Below, one piece after another: positions 1 through 6,147 of a stretch of 13,946 bases of DNA. The first letter of the stretch is position 1. Each line of letters opens with the position of its first letter. Made by a program: the position numbers and the translations under genes. Origin of the DNA: Promethearchaeota archaeon (GTDB lineage: Archaea > Asgardarchaeota > Lokiarchaeia > Sigynarchaeales > SOKP01); assembly GCA_014730295.1 (NCBI GenBank), contig WJIN01000214.1, positions 1 through 13,946 on the forward strand. The letters run 5' to 3'. The notes under the pieces were generated by a model that did no database searches, had not been told where the DNA came from, and saw only the letters and a list, made by a program, of their open reading frames with translations.

Positions 1-60
1 CTTCTAATATATGAATATAAAATGTGAATTTTAAAGATTTTTATTATAAAATATTGATAA

Positions 61-663
61 TTATCGAATTCGTACTAATTTTCCAATGTTTCCTTGAATT
101 TTTTGAATAGATTCTCCCTCAATCGGTTCGAAGATCCCATTATTAATCAGATCCTTTATCGCTTGCGTTAACAGATTTAATGAAATATTTTGTAACGCAT
201 CGATTCTAACTAATTCATCTATCGTGATTGTATCCCCAGGATTTAAAAGCATTTTCAAGAATAAAATTATATCACTCCGGGTGTTCAACTCGATTTCTGG
301 AAGATCTCTGTTTTTTATAACGGGTTGCTCTCTTTTTTTAGTTTCCTTTAGCGCGTTTGGTTTTTTATGGGGTAAATGATTTTTAGTTTTTATCAATGAC
401 ATTAAAAATTCTACTTGCCCTTCAAGTGTTTTTATCCGTTGCTCCAATTCTGGTATATCTAATAATTTGCGCTTTTTCTTGATTTTTGCTTTATTCTTCT
501 CTTTCAAATATTTCTCAATTAAGGAATCAAGTTTGGTGGCTGGAACTCCAGAATTTTTTATTTGGGTAATTAATTCAGCTTTTCTCCCCCTTTTCAGATC
601 TATATCAAGTTCGCTCGCGAGTTTTTTAATATAGGGAATTGTTAAGTCATTAAGCTGGGGCAT
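61..663 (-). CDS. SAP-like / coiled-coil / winged-helix-like protein (hypothetical, probable DNA binder)
   Basis: A 200-residue protein not matched to a named family. Residues about 5-40 look like a SAP helix-turn-helix: LNDLTIPYIKKLASELDI, then a basic KRGRK turn, then a second helix ending in SGVP. SAP domains bind DNA or RNA. A very lysine-rich stretch follows (about 54-67), then a heptad-like helix at about 70-93 that could dimerise, and a polar linker. The last 70 residues (about 128-200) read like a winged helix, with helices around RSDIILFLKMLL, TIDELVRIDAL and LNLLTQAIKDLINNG and then a short beta wing. This order suggests a chromatin-associated or regulatory DNA-binding protein, which is inference. 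The ATG is preceded by GATGA about 8 bases upstream, a plausible weak ribosome site. It stands alone; the gene behind it is a pseudogene. The SAP call is moderately sure and the winged helix less so. Confidence 0.7.
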   Translation of the reverse strand: MPQLNDLTIPYIKKLASELDIDLKRGRKAELITQIKNSGVPATKLDSLIEKYLKEKNKAKIKKKRKLLDIPELEQRIKTLEGQVEFLMSLIKTKNHLPHKKPNALKETKKREQPVIKNRDLPEIELNTRSDIILFLKMLLNPGDTITIDELVRIDALQNISLNLLTQAIKDLINNGIFEPIEGESIQKIQGNIGKLVRIR

Positions 664-762
664 CTAAAATCATCTACACATATTTCCTAGTAAGTCTATT
701 ACATTATAAGTAGAGTAGATTATTAAAAAATAATTGGAAATTAGATTACGTAGTTTTTCAGT

Positions 763-1107
763 ATAGACCTTTTTCAGTAGAAATGGATTATTATTTTCTT
801 TCATAATTTAGAATTCTTCAAGAGTGTACACAAACGGTTCAATCTCAAGATCTTCTTCATTTTAACTAAGGATTTTGCCGATTCGATCAAATATTCTTCC
901 TAGAAGCGCTCCAATAATTATTAAGTCAATATCACTATTTTCATGATAATCTCCTTTTGCCAAACTCCCAAATAGGAAAAACTTCCTTAAGTTGAATATT
1001 GAATCAATCCTATGAATAAACGCTTTAACATCTTTCCTAATATTTCTCCAAATAAGGAAATTACTTTGTAAGCATGCATATTTTACATATTTTTGAACAT
1101 TCTCTTC
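763..1107 (-). pseudogene. Decayed minimal nucleotidyltransferase (MNT/MntA-like) gene
   Basis: Read on the minus strand in one frame, this stretch encodes a recognisable MNT-fold nucleotidyltransferase. It has the core FLFGSLAKGDY followed by HENSDIDLIIIG, which is the family signature GS-x10-DxD with both metal-binding aspartates. It continues RIFDRIGKILS and hits TAA at 862-864. The same frame then resumes as NEEDLEIEPFVYTLEEF, hits a second TAA at 808-810, and goes on with IMKENNNPFLL. The family's sequence beyond the active site typically has this kind of EPF-YTPEEF and NPF text, so homology appears to run across both stops. There is no ATG, GTG or TTG start in frame, which is open only from a TGA at 1108-1110. 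Intact relatives transfer nucleotides, and MntA acts as antitoxin to HepT by AMPylating it; no HepT-like partner is visible nearby. Two stops and a missing start argue for a dead gene, barring sequencing error. Confidence 0.82.
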
Positions 1108-1115
1108 TCAAAAAA

Positions 1116-1135
1116 ATAGTATAATAATATACTAT
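1116..1135. repeat. Perfect AT-rich inverted repeat, 8-bp arms
   Basis: The arms ATAGTATA and TATACTAT are exact reverse complements separated by ATAA. The element lies just upstream of the degenerate nucleotidyltransferase frame (minus strand) and beyond the U-rich end of the TBP gene. It could be an old operator or promoter of the dead gene, or chance in AT-rich DNA. Confidence 0.5.
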
Positions 1136-1159
1136 AAAAGGAAAATAAAATTTAGATTT

Positions 1160-1198
1160 AAAAAAGAGAAGAAAAAAGAGAAAAAAATAGAGAAAGGA
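1160..1198 (-). terminator. U-rich termination tract behind the TBP gene
   Basis: The plus strand is almost pure purine here, so the TBP transcript (minus strand) runs through a long pyrimidine-rich stretch with several runs of five to seven U. Archaeal RNA polymerase terminates at U-rich tracts without needing a hairpin, which fits this position about 65 bases past the TBP stop codon. Confidence 0.6.
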
Positions 1199-1264
1199 TA
1201 TCAGTTGATATAAGATTAAATACGAGAGAATTAAGAGTACTTTCCTTTATTAAAGTTAAATCAT

Positions 1265-1909
1265 TTATATGAAGGTGATATCTTGGTATTCGCCTGGTGC
1301 GCCCATACGATCCCTGGCAATATCAAGGTCTCTAACTTCCTTATTTAATTTAATTACTGCGTTCTTTACATCCTCCTTATTCTTAGTTCCTGTACACACA
1401 ATTTTGCCTGTCGAGAAGATTAAAAATACCGTCTTTGGAACTTGCATTCGATAAATCAATCCCGGAAATACCTCAGGTTCATACATCGCATATTCCATTA
1501 CGATTGCCCCCATATTTAAGTCAACATGTGTGTGTAAATCTCCGCTCGCAACAATATTTTGAATTGTGATCTCTGGTTCGCCTACTTCAATGCCCGCCTT
1601 CTTTATTCGTTTGATTGCCTTATCAACAACTGCCTCCGCTTCAGAAGCTTTCCTCATTCCCGTTACAACCATTTTTCCAGTAGAGAATATTAAGATTGTA
1701 GCCCTTGGTTTTTCAATTCTCATAACAAGACCGGGAAATCTCTCGGGATTATATTCCACATCCACATGCTTACGTGCAATCTTAGTTAAATCAATCTTCT
1801 CTGGTATTTCTACTACTACTGTTGCTACAACATTTTCAATCTTATAGTCAATTTCATATTCCTCAGATCCCTCAGAATCCTCATCATTATTAATATCTGC
1901 GTTTGCCAT
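1265..1909 (-). CDS. tbp: TATA-box-binding protein (TBP)
   Basis: General transcription factor that binds and bends the TATA box so that TFB and RNA polymerase can assemble. The 214-residue protein has the two imperfect TBP repeats, at about 22-104 and 113-197. Each carries the signature strands: FPGLVMRIEKP with ILIFSTGKMVVTG in repeat 1, and FPGLIYRMQVPK with FLIFSTGKIVCTG in repeat 2. The four DNA-kinking phenylalanines are present as F58, F75, F148 and F165, by comparison with eukaryotic TBP. Residues 5-21 form a strongly acidic N-terminal tail, whereas many archaeal TBPs carry their acidic tail at the C-terminus; this one ends in a neutral GEYQDITFI. The ATG lies directly after an AT-rich promoter, suggesting a very short leader. 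The gene stands alone, ending in a U-rich tract. The identification is secure. Confidence 0.98.
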   Translation of the reverse strand: MANADINNDEDSEGSEEYEIDYKIENVVATVVVEIPEKIDLTKIARKHVDVEYNPERFPGLVMRIEKPRATILIFSTGKMVVTGMRKASEAEAVVDKAIKRIKKAGIEVGEPEITIQNIVASGDLHTHVDLNMGAIVMEYAMYEPEVFPGLIYRMQVPKTVFLIFSTGKIVCTGTKNKEDVKNAVIKLNKEVRDLDIARDRMGAPGEYQDITFI

Positions 1910-1917
1910 TTTCGATC

Positions 1918-1950
1918 TAGTATTTAAATATTAAGGAGTATTTAAATAAT
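1918..1950 (-). promoter_or_regulatory. TBP promoter with two ATTTAAAT boxes
   Basis: Upstream of the TBP ATG the sequence TATTTAAAT occurs twice, at 1921-1929 and 1939-1947, spaced 18 bp start to start. The distal copy sits about 30-38 bases before the ATG, where an archaeal TATA box would be for a nearly leaderless transcript. The proximal copy would then overlap the transcription start. The core ATTTAAAT is a palindrome, so either copy could be read in both directions. Confidence 0.55.
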
Positions 1951-2232
1951 TTATTTTTATACTTCATAAAACAAAATTATACTCTCCTTTGAGCATAAAT
2001 GCTATTTTTTCTAATTATCCATTTTTACTGCCGATGCACTTATTTAATTCTCCCAGAATAAATAATTTGATGTCGAGTTCTACAGAAAATATAAGTATCG
2101 TCTCTATTTTCAATTTATATAGGCATTAAAAAGATCTATATAGTTTAAAACGTATAAAAAGATACCCAATGAAATTATCATATGAAGTTCGAAATGGGAA
2201 ATTAAACAAAAAATAATCTAAACACATCAAAT
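1951..2232. other. AT-rich spacer between TBP and the RING-type gene, no gene seen
   Basis: I found no supportable gene or structured RNA here. There is a small AGCAT/ATGCT inverted repeat at 1992-2003 followed by a T run. An A-run at 2208-2214 places a U tract about 20 bases past the stop of the minus-strand RING-type gene and may help end its transcript. The longest plus-strand open frame, from 2070, is only about 19 codons and looks random. Confidence 0.5.
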
Positions 2233-2532
2233 TCATTTATAAATACTTTTTGGATGAATATAAGTATTGAGACAAACGGGACATATATTTTGCGTTCCTA
2301 TCCAACTAAAGATACATCTATAATGAAAAATGCTCTCACAGAACGGGCAAATGATAAGATCGGGACCCCTTACTTTATAATGACAAATCGCACATTGCTT
2401 GAGATCTTCCTTTTGAACTGAGGATCTAACTCGGATTCCACAATTAGGGCAGTAATTTGGATAACTCGAAGTATATTCTGAGAACTTTATTCCGCACCGA
2501 ACACAAAATTTCACGTTTTCAATCCATACCAT
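2233..2532 (-). CDS. Zinc-ribbon plus RING-type (C4HC3) small protein
   Basis: A 99-residue protein built from two zinc modules. The first is a four-cysteine ribbon, CVRCG and CPNCG (residues 10-31). The second, residues 47-87, reads C-x2-C-x11-C-x2-C-x4-H-x2-C-x10-C-x2-C. This C4HC3 cross-brace spacing is that of PHD/RINGv-type fingers and of prokaryotic RING-like proteins. A tryptophan (FSWIG) follows the H-x2-C pair, at a place where many E3 RINGs contact their E2. RING-type proteins in Asgard archaea are linked to ubiquitin-like conjugation, so an E3-like or scaffolding role is possible; no ubiquitin, E1 or E2 gene is visible here. I chose the ATG at 2530-2532. The frame stays open to a TTG at 2596-2598, which would add 22 hydrophobic residues, but that start is weak. 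If it is used, the protein could be membrane-anchored. Confidence 0.8.
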   Translation of the reverse strand: MVWIENVKFCVRCGIKFSEYTSSYPNYCPNCGIRVRSSVQKEDLKQCAICHYKVRGPDLIICPFCESIFHYRCIFSWIGTQNICPVCLNTYIHPKSIYK

Positions 2533-2730
2533 AATTTTCCGAATTATCAAAATGCATCTCCAAATAAAAACAATATTGAGACCAATATTAATAAACAAAG
2601 CTCTTTGAATTTTATTTCAAGCGGTTTATTGCGTCCAATATCCAAAAATCAGAGATAAATAATAAGCATTAAATATAGTATTGACAAAATATACTCTATT
2701 ATTATTTAACTAAAATGTAGGAGAAATACA

Positions 2731-3375
2731 ATGGAAAAAATAGATAATTTTTATAAGAAGATTCATGGGAGTGTTTTTGCCATCCTTGGCGTTGTGATAT
2801 TTTTCCTTTTATTCATAATTTCTGTAATTTTATATGCACGATTAGCTCCATTTAGTTTGACAACAAAATATATAAGCGATTTAGGTGCGGGACCGTGCCC
2901 GGTTGGAAATGTGATTTTTACAATTAATCTAATACTGACAAGCATTTTAATGATAATCTCTCACATCTTTTTTGTTCGATATTTACAAAAGAGAGGTGGG
3001 AATTCAATCTTATTATCTATCGCGCTCATTGGTGGAGTCACTTCTTCGATTGGGTTGATGATGCTCGGAATCTTTCCGAAGTATACATTTGAAGCACAAC
3101 ATCAAATGGCCTCATATATTTACTTTGGGGCGGGAGTCGCATATTTAATTTTTTATGGAATTACAGAGTTAAAGATGGAGAATATTCCGAGATATCAATC
3201 AAGTCTTAATTTTGTCGTAATGGTATTTTACTTATTGTATCTAATTTTTAAGATATTGGTGAAGGCAAACACAGGTTTCCCTACCGAGATCGAGAAAGTA
3301 ACGGAATGGCTTATGCTCTTCAGCACCTTATTTTGGTTTATTGAATTCGGTTGGTTCACTCGCAAGAATAGATGA
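2731..3375 (+). CDS. DUF998-family six-helix membrane protein
   Basis: A 214-residue integral membrane protein with about six predicted helices: 12-36, 59-83, 93-114, 126-145, 157-177 and 192-210. The family pattern I recognise is the ISDLG motif after the first helix (residues 48-52), a GxFP motif at the end of helix 3 (GIFP, 113-116) and a histidine shortly after (H124), as in DUF998 proteins. Their biochemical role is not established. The conserved polar residues lie at the membrane edge, which could suit an enzyme or lipid-interacting function, but that is conjecture. The ATG follows GGAG about 7 bases upstream, a usable ribosome site. The gene is convergent with the next membrane-protein gene, 66 bp away, and seems to be transcribed alone. 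Confidence 0.8.
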   Translation: MEKIDNFYKKIHGSVFAILGVVIFFLLFIISVILYARLAPFSLTTKYISDLGAGPCPVGNVIFTINLILTSILMIISHIFFVRYLQKRGGNSILLSIALIGGVTSSIGLMMLGIFPKYTFEAQHQMASYIYFGAGVAYLIFYGITELKMENIPRYQSSLNFVVMVFYLLYLIFKILVKANTGFPTEIEKVTEWLMLFSTLFWFIEFGWFTRKNR

Positions 3376-3378
3376 GTT

Positions 3379-3404
3379 GCATTCCATAATAAAAATGCTT
3401 TTAT
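3379..3404 (+). terminator. Weak hairpin plus T run after the DUF998 gene
   Basis: GCATT (3379-3383) can pair with AATGC (3394-3398), followed directly by TTTTA. It starts 4 bases after the stop codon. A stronger T-rich stretch at 3444-3461, inside the 3' end of the convergent gene, may act as the real stop signal. Confidence 0.35.
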
Positions 3405-3441
3405 GTGATTTCTTAACAGATTATCAGAATACAAGATTAAA

Positions 3442-4449
3442 CTACTTTTTCTTTTTTTTATTATCCATTTTGTGACGAAATATCGTGTAAATTCCAATAA
3501 GAAGGGTAAAGAAAAGAAATATCAACAAAATGGTTACATCTTGACGAATATCTGCTGGGACTTCGATTCCCGGAATATTAGGAAAGATTTTGGATACTTG
3601 GACGATGAGTTTCATAAGAATAATAAAGAATGCTATGGTATCAGCTCGAATAATTCGCAATTTTTCTTTCAAATAATCAATCCTGTCAAAAATGGCACCG
3701 ATAATATAGAGAAATATGAGTAGATCGATAAAAAATGAGGAAATTTTGTAAGTCGCTGAATCGGGAATGATTATCGTGGCAAATATGTCAAACACTCGAT
3801 AAAAAGTATAAAAAAATGATAAAATTAGAAATAATGAAATATAAGCCGCAAATTTTTGTATTATTAGTACTCTTAATAAAACAATTACTAATAGGATGAG
3901 GTCAATCCATGAGATAAGTCTAAAAAGAAAGAGTAAGTCTGAATTACCTCCCGCAATTTTATTAAAATAGGTTCCCGTTATGCGTAAAAGCCACCAATTC
4001 ACACCTCCTAATAAGATAAATTCAAGAATTCTTCCCGGAATTCTTAAACGTTCTTTCTCGTAGAGATATGTATCGGATTTAATTGCCGTATCCATGCAGA
4101 CCTTAAACGCAAAAAAGGCGGTAAGCAATTGATTCGCCACCACACAGAATAAAAAGAAAAGGGAAAAAATATTGAGAAAAATTAGTATTAATGGTAATCC
4201 AATTAAAAATGCTAGAATAATTAAATATAGAGGTAAGTCATCAATTGGTTTAAAAAATGAAAATATAAATAAGACAAAACAAAAACCAAATAAAATTTCA
4301 ATAAAAACAACGACGATACGATTATATTGCTCAAAAGGAATAAAGGTTGAGCCGAATAAAATAAGAAACCATGAAACAATAAAAGAAAGAACGACTATAG
4401 CATAAATCCACTTAGAAAATAGTCGTTTTAAGCCTGAAAGGAAACCCAT
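3442..4449 (-). CDS. Unrecognised multi-helix membrane protein
   Basis: A 335-residue, very hydrophobic protein with roughly nine or ten membrane helices, near residues 13-34, 45-67, 72-93, 94-117, 140-157, 172-195, 199-222, 235-254, 268-287 and 305-325. I recognise no family motif. Polar landmarks are a charged loop after helix 4 (DTYLYEKERLRIPGR, about 126-140), a GGVNWW segment and a C-terminal run of five lysines that probably lies in the cytoplasm. It sits 92 bp downstream of the UspA-family gene on the same strand. A TATA-like TTTTATATTAAAT about 20-30 bases before its ATG suggests its own promoter, so co-transcription with UspA is possible but not required. It could be a transporter or a membrane sensor; the sequence does not decide. 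Confidence 0.75.
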   Translation of the reverse strand: MGFLSGLKRLFSKWIYAIVVLSFIVSWFLILFGSTFIPFEQYNRIVVVFIEILFGFCFVLFIFSFFKPIDDLPLYLIILAFLIGLPLILIFLNIFSLFFLFCVVANQLLTAFFAFKVCMDTAIKSDTYLYEKERLRIPGRILEFILLGGVNWWLLRITGTYFNKIAGGNSDLLFLFRLISWIDLILLVIVLLRVLIIQKFAAYISLFLILSFFYTFYRVFDIFATIIIPDSATYKISSFFIDLLIFLYIIGAIFDRIDYLKEKLRIIRADTIAFFIILMKLIVQVSKIFPNIPGIEVPADIRQDVTILLIFLFFTLLIGIYTIFRHKMDNKKKKK

Positions 4450-4541
4450 AAGATCTGCTCTTAATTTAATATAAAATCAAAATAAATCGTTTAATATAAA
4501 TCTTTTAGAAAAGAGAATATAGAAAATAAAAAATTTGAAGT

Positions 4542-5015
4542 TCATCTAACTACAAGGACATCGCACGGTGCCTTGTTTACTACGCTCTGGGCCACAGAAC
4601 CGATAAAAACTTCTTTAAGCTTGGAATGAGCGCCTTTGCATCCTAAAATTACCAGATCAATGTTTTCCTTCTCCACTGTTTCAATAATATATTGAGCTGG
4701 TCTTTTTACTGATATAAGTCGTGTTTCGACATCTAGTTCTTCTTCTGCAAAGTTATCTTCGAGGTTTTTTAAAATTTCTTTCCCATGCTCTTTGTAAACC
4801 TTTTCGATTTCATTATAGGCACTTGGTGGAATGGAATAATGAGTAAAATTCGAAATTTGACTTGATAATGGTATTTCTTGGGGTATAAAGTGATGCTCTG
4901 TGGAATGGAAGGCAATTACTTCACTATCCCACTGCTTTTTGAATTCAATTGCTTTTTGAGCTGCTCTTTGAGCGTCGTCGGAACTATCCATTGCTAATAA
5001 AATTTTTTTATACAT
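4542..5015 (-). CDS. Universal stress protein, UspA family
   Basis: A single-domain 157-residue Usp. It opens with KKILLAMDSSDDA, whose D10 matches the adenine-contacting aspartate of ATP-binding Usps such as MJ0577. It ends with LVILGCKGAHSKLKEVF, IGSVAQSVV and CDVLVVR, the standard final strands. The phosphate loop reads G125-x2-G128-x10-G139-S140, one residue longer than the usual G-x2-G-x9-G(S/T), so ATP binding is likely but the loop is slightly altered. Usps are cytoplasmic dimers that tune stress or metabolic responses, often through a partner. The nearest candidate is the membrane protein just downstream. GGTGA lies 7 bases before the ATG, a good ribosome site, and a TATA-like TTTTAAATATAAAA lies about 55-70 bases upstream, giving a leader of about 35 nt. 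It is divergent from TFB. Confidence 0.93.
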   Translation of the reverse strand: MYKKILLAMDSSDDAQRAAQKAIEFKKQWDSEVIAFHSTEHHFIPQEIPLSSQISNFTHYSIPPSAYNEIEKVYKEHGKEILKNLEDNFAEEELDVETRLISVKRPAQYIIETVEKENIDLVILGCKGAHSKLKEVFIGSVAQSVVNKAPCDVLVVR

Positions 5016-5068
5016 TTATTTCACCAATATGTATGAAAGAGTTGTTATTATTAATAGGCGAAAAATTG

Positions 5069-5086
5069 TTTTATATTTAAAATATT
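5069..5086 (-). promoter_or_regulatory. TATA element of the UspA-family gene
   Basis: On the minus strand this reads as an AT-only TTTTAAATATAAAA core about 55-70 bases before the UspA ATG. It would start a leader of about 35 nt carrying the GGTGA ribosome site. The call is by position and composition only. Confidence 0.45.
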
Positions 5087-5163
5087 TTTGTTATAATTTC
5101 TTAATTTGATAGTATTAATTATTCTCTCCTAGGTATTTCGCAAAAAAAACCTTATGAATTATT

Positions 5164-5178
5164 GATTAAATTTATATG
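5164..5178 (+). promoter_or_regulatory. TATA element of the TFB gene
   Basis: GATTAAATTTATATG lies 26-40 bases before the ATG at 5204, the spacing expected for a leaderless or nearly leaderless archaeal transcript. It lies inside the TTG-initiated extension of the open frame, which is one reason to prefer the ATG. Confidence 0.5.
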
Positions 5179-5203
5179 CCTAAATTTTCATGTAAATATA
5201 CGA

Positions 5204-6130
5204 ATGAGTGGAAGAAATAAGGACGATATTCATCACAAGCAAATTAATTCAGATGAAGAAAACGAGAGCGCGTGTTGTGATTCTCCTAAAATTTCCCAAG
5301 AAGATGGATATTATGTCTGTTTAAATTGTGGATGTATTTTGGACAGAGCTTTCGATGACTCTCCGAGGAGAGCATTCACAAGAGAGGAAATGTTAGCTCG
5401 CAGGACCAATGAACGAGTCTATAGTCCGATTGGACCTCGGACGGTAATTCGCGGTAATAAAGATGCCTATGGTTCGTTATTAAGTCCTAAATTTAAATCT
5501 AAATTTAATCGACTAGGAAAAATCCATCGGTCTCTTACCACAAGTTATGAAAGAAACTTATGGATCGCCCTTCCTAATTTACAACGACTCCAAAAGCAAT
5601 TAAAAATCCCCGACCATGTAGCTGAAGATTCTTTACGTATATATACCCAAGCCGTTAAACAAAAATTAACCATGGGGAGAAGTATTGATATGCTGCTCTC
5701 TGCTTCTATCTATTGCTCAATCAGAGTCCATGGGGTACCGAGAACGATAGAAGAAATTGTAGATGTTTCTCAAGTTGACAAAAAGAAAATGTTAAAAAGT
5801 TATAGGTTAATCTGTAGAGAAGTTCTACCGGATTTTAATCTAAAAATCAAACGGATAACGCCCATTACCTATGTTTCTAAATTCGGTCAGGATCTTAATC
5901 TCTCAATGAAATGTATTAATTCTGCAATTAAACTGGTAAAAAATGCCAAGAGAAATGGGTTATTTTTCTCAGGAAAAGATCCGAAAGGAATCGCTGCTGC
6001 ATCTCTCTATATTTGCTCTAAGATGTGTAATGAACACCGTACGCAAAAAGAAATCTCACATTTGAGTAATATCACTGAAGTGACTCTTCGAACTCGAATT
6101 AAAGATTTTGAAAAGATTTGTCAAATTTAG
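5204..6130 (+). CDS. tfb: Transcription initiation factor B (TFB, TFIIB homologue) with variant zinc ribbon
   Basis: TFB bridges TBP-DNA and RNA polymerase. From the ATG the protein has 308 residues. An N-terminal zinc-ribbon region (about 22-47) has a canonical second knuckle, C39-x2-C42, but the first knuckle is an adjacent pair, C24-C25, instead of C-x2-C. A short B-reader/linker follows (RRAFTREEMLARR and IGPRTVI). Two cyclin folds come next: repeat 1 about 114-208, with MGRSIDMLLSASIYCSIR and VPRTIEEIVDVSQV, and repeat 2 about 218-306, with GKDPKGIAAASLYICSK, HRTQKEIS and ITEVTLRTRIKDF as its DNA-binding helix-turn-helix. The open frame extends to a TTG at 5162, but those codons overlap the TATA element, so the ATG is preferred. 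Archaea often carry several TFBs; the odd ribbon suggests a specialised paralogue. It converges on the hydrolase gene with 17 bp between them. Confidence 0.95.
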   Translation: MSGRNKDDIHHKQINSDEENESACCDSPKISQEDGYYVCLNCGCILDRAFDDSPRRAFTREEMLARRTNERVYSPIGPRTVIRGNKDAYGSLLSPKFKSKFNRLGKIHRSLTTSYERNLWIALPNLQRLQKQLKIPDHVAEDSLRIYTQAVKQKLTMGRSIDMLLSASIYCSIRVHGVPRTIEEIVDVSQVDKKKMLKSYRLICREVLPDFNLKIKRITPITYVSKFGQDLNLSMKCINSAIKLVKNAKRNGLFFSGKDPKGIAAASLYICSKMCNEHRTQKEISHLSNITEVTLRTRIKDFEKICQI

Positions 6131-6147
6131 ATTGAAAAAGATTTAGC

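Noticed and set aside
125..132. GGTTCGAA resembling a tRNA T-loop
   Set aside because: It lies inside the SAP-like coding frame and no acceptor, D-arm or anticodon stem can be drawn around it.
1269..1847. Two plus-strand open frames antisense to the TBP gene (1269-1454 and 1566-1847)
   Set aside because: They mirror conserved TBP codons, have no family motif or promoter, and the TBP reading is certain.
2070..2129. Nineteen-codon plus-strand open frame in the TBP-RING spacer
   Set aside because: Too short, with no ribosome site and random-looking low-complexity composition.
3228..3723. Open frames at 3228-3497 (minus) and 3472-3723 (plus) across the convergent membrane-protein genes
   Set aside because: Both are out-of-frame shadows of hydrophobic genes, with lysine/asparagine-rich random-looking text.
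5162..5203. TTG-initiated 14-residue extension of TFB
   Set aside because: It overlaps the TATA-like element, starts with a weak codon and has no ribosome site, whereas the ATG at 5204 sits at the right distance from the TATA element.
1265..6130. TBP and TFB as a linked transcription-factor cluster
   Set aside because: They are over 3 kb apart on opposite strands with unrelated genes and separate promoters between them.
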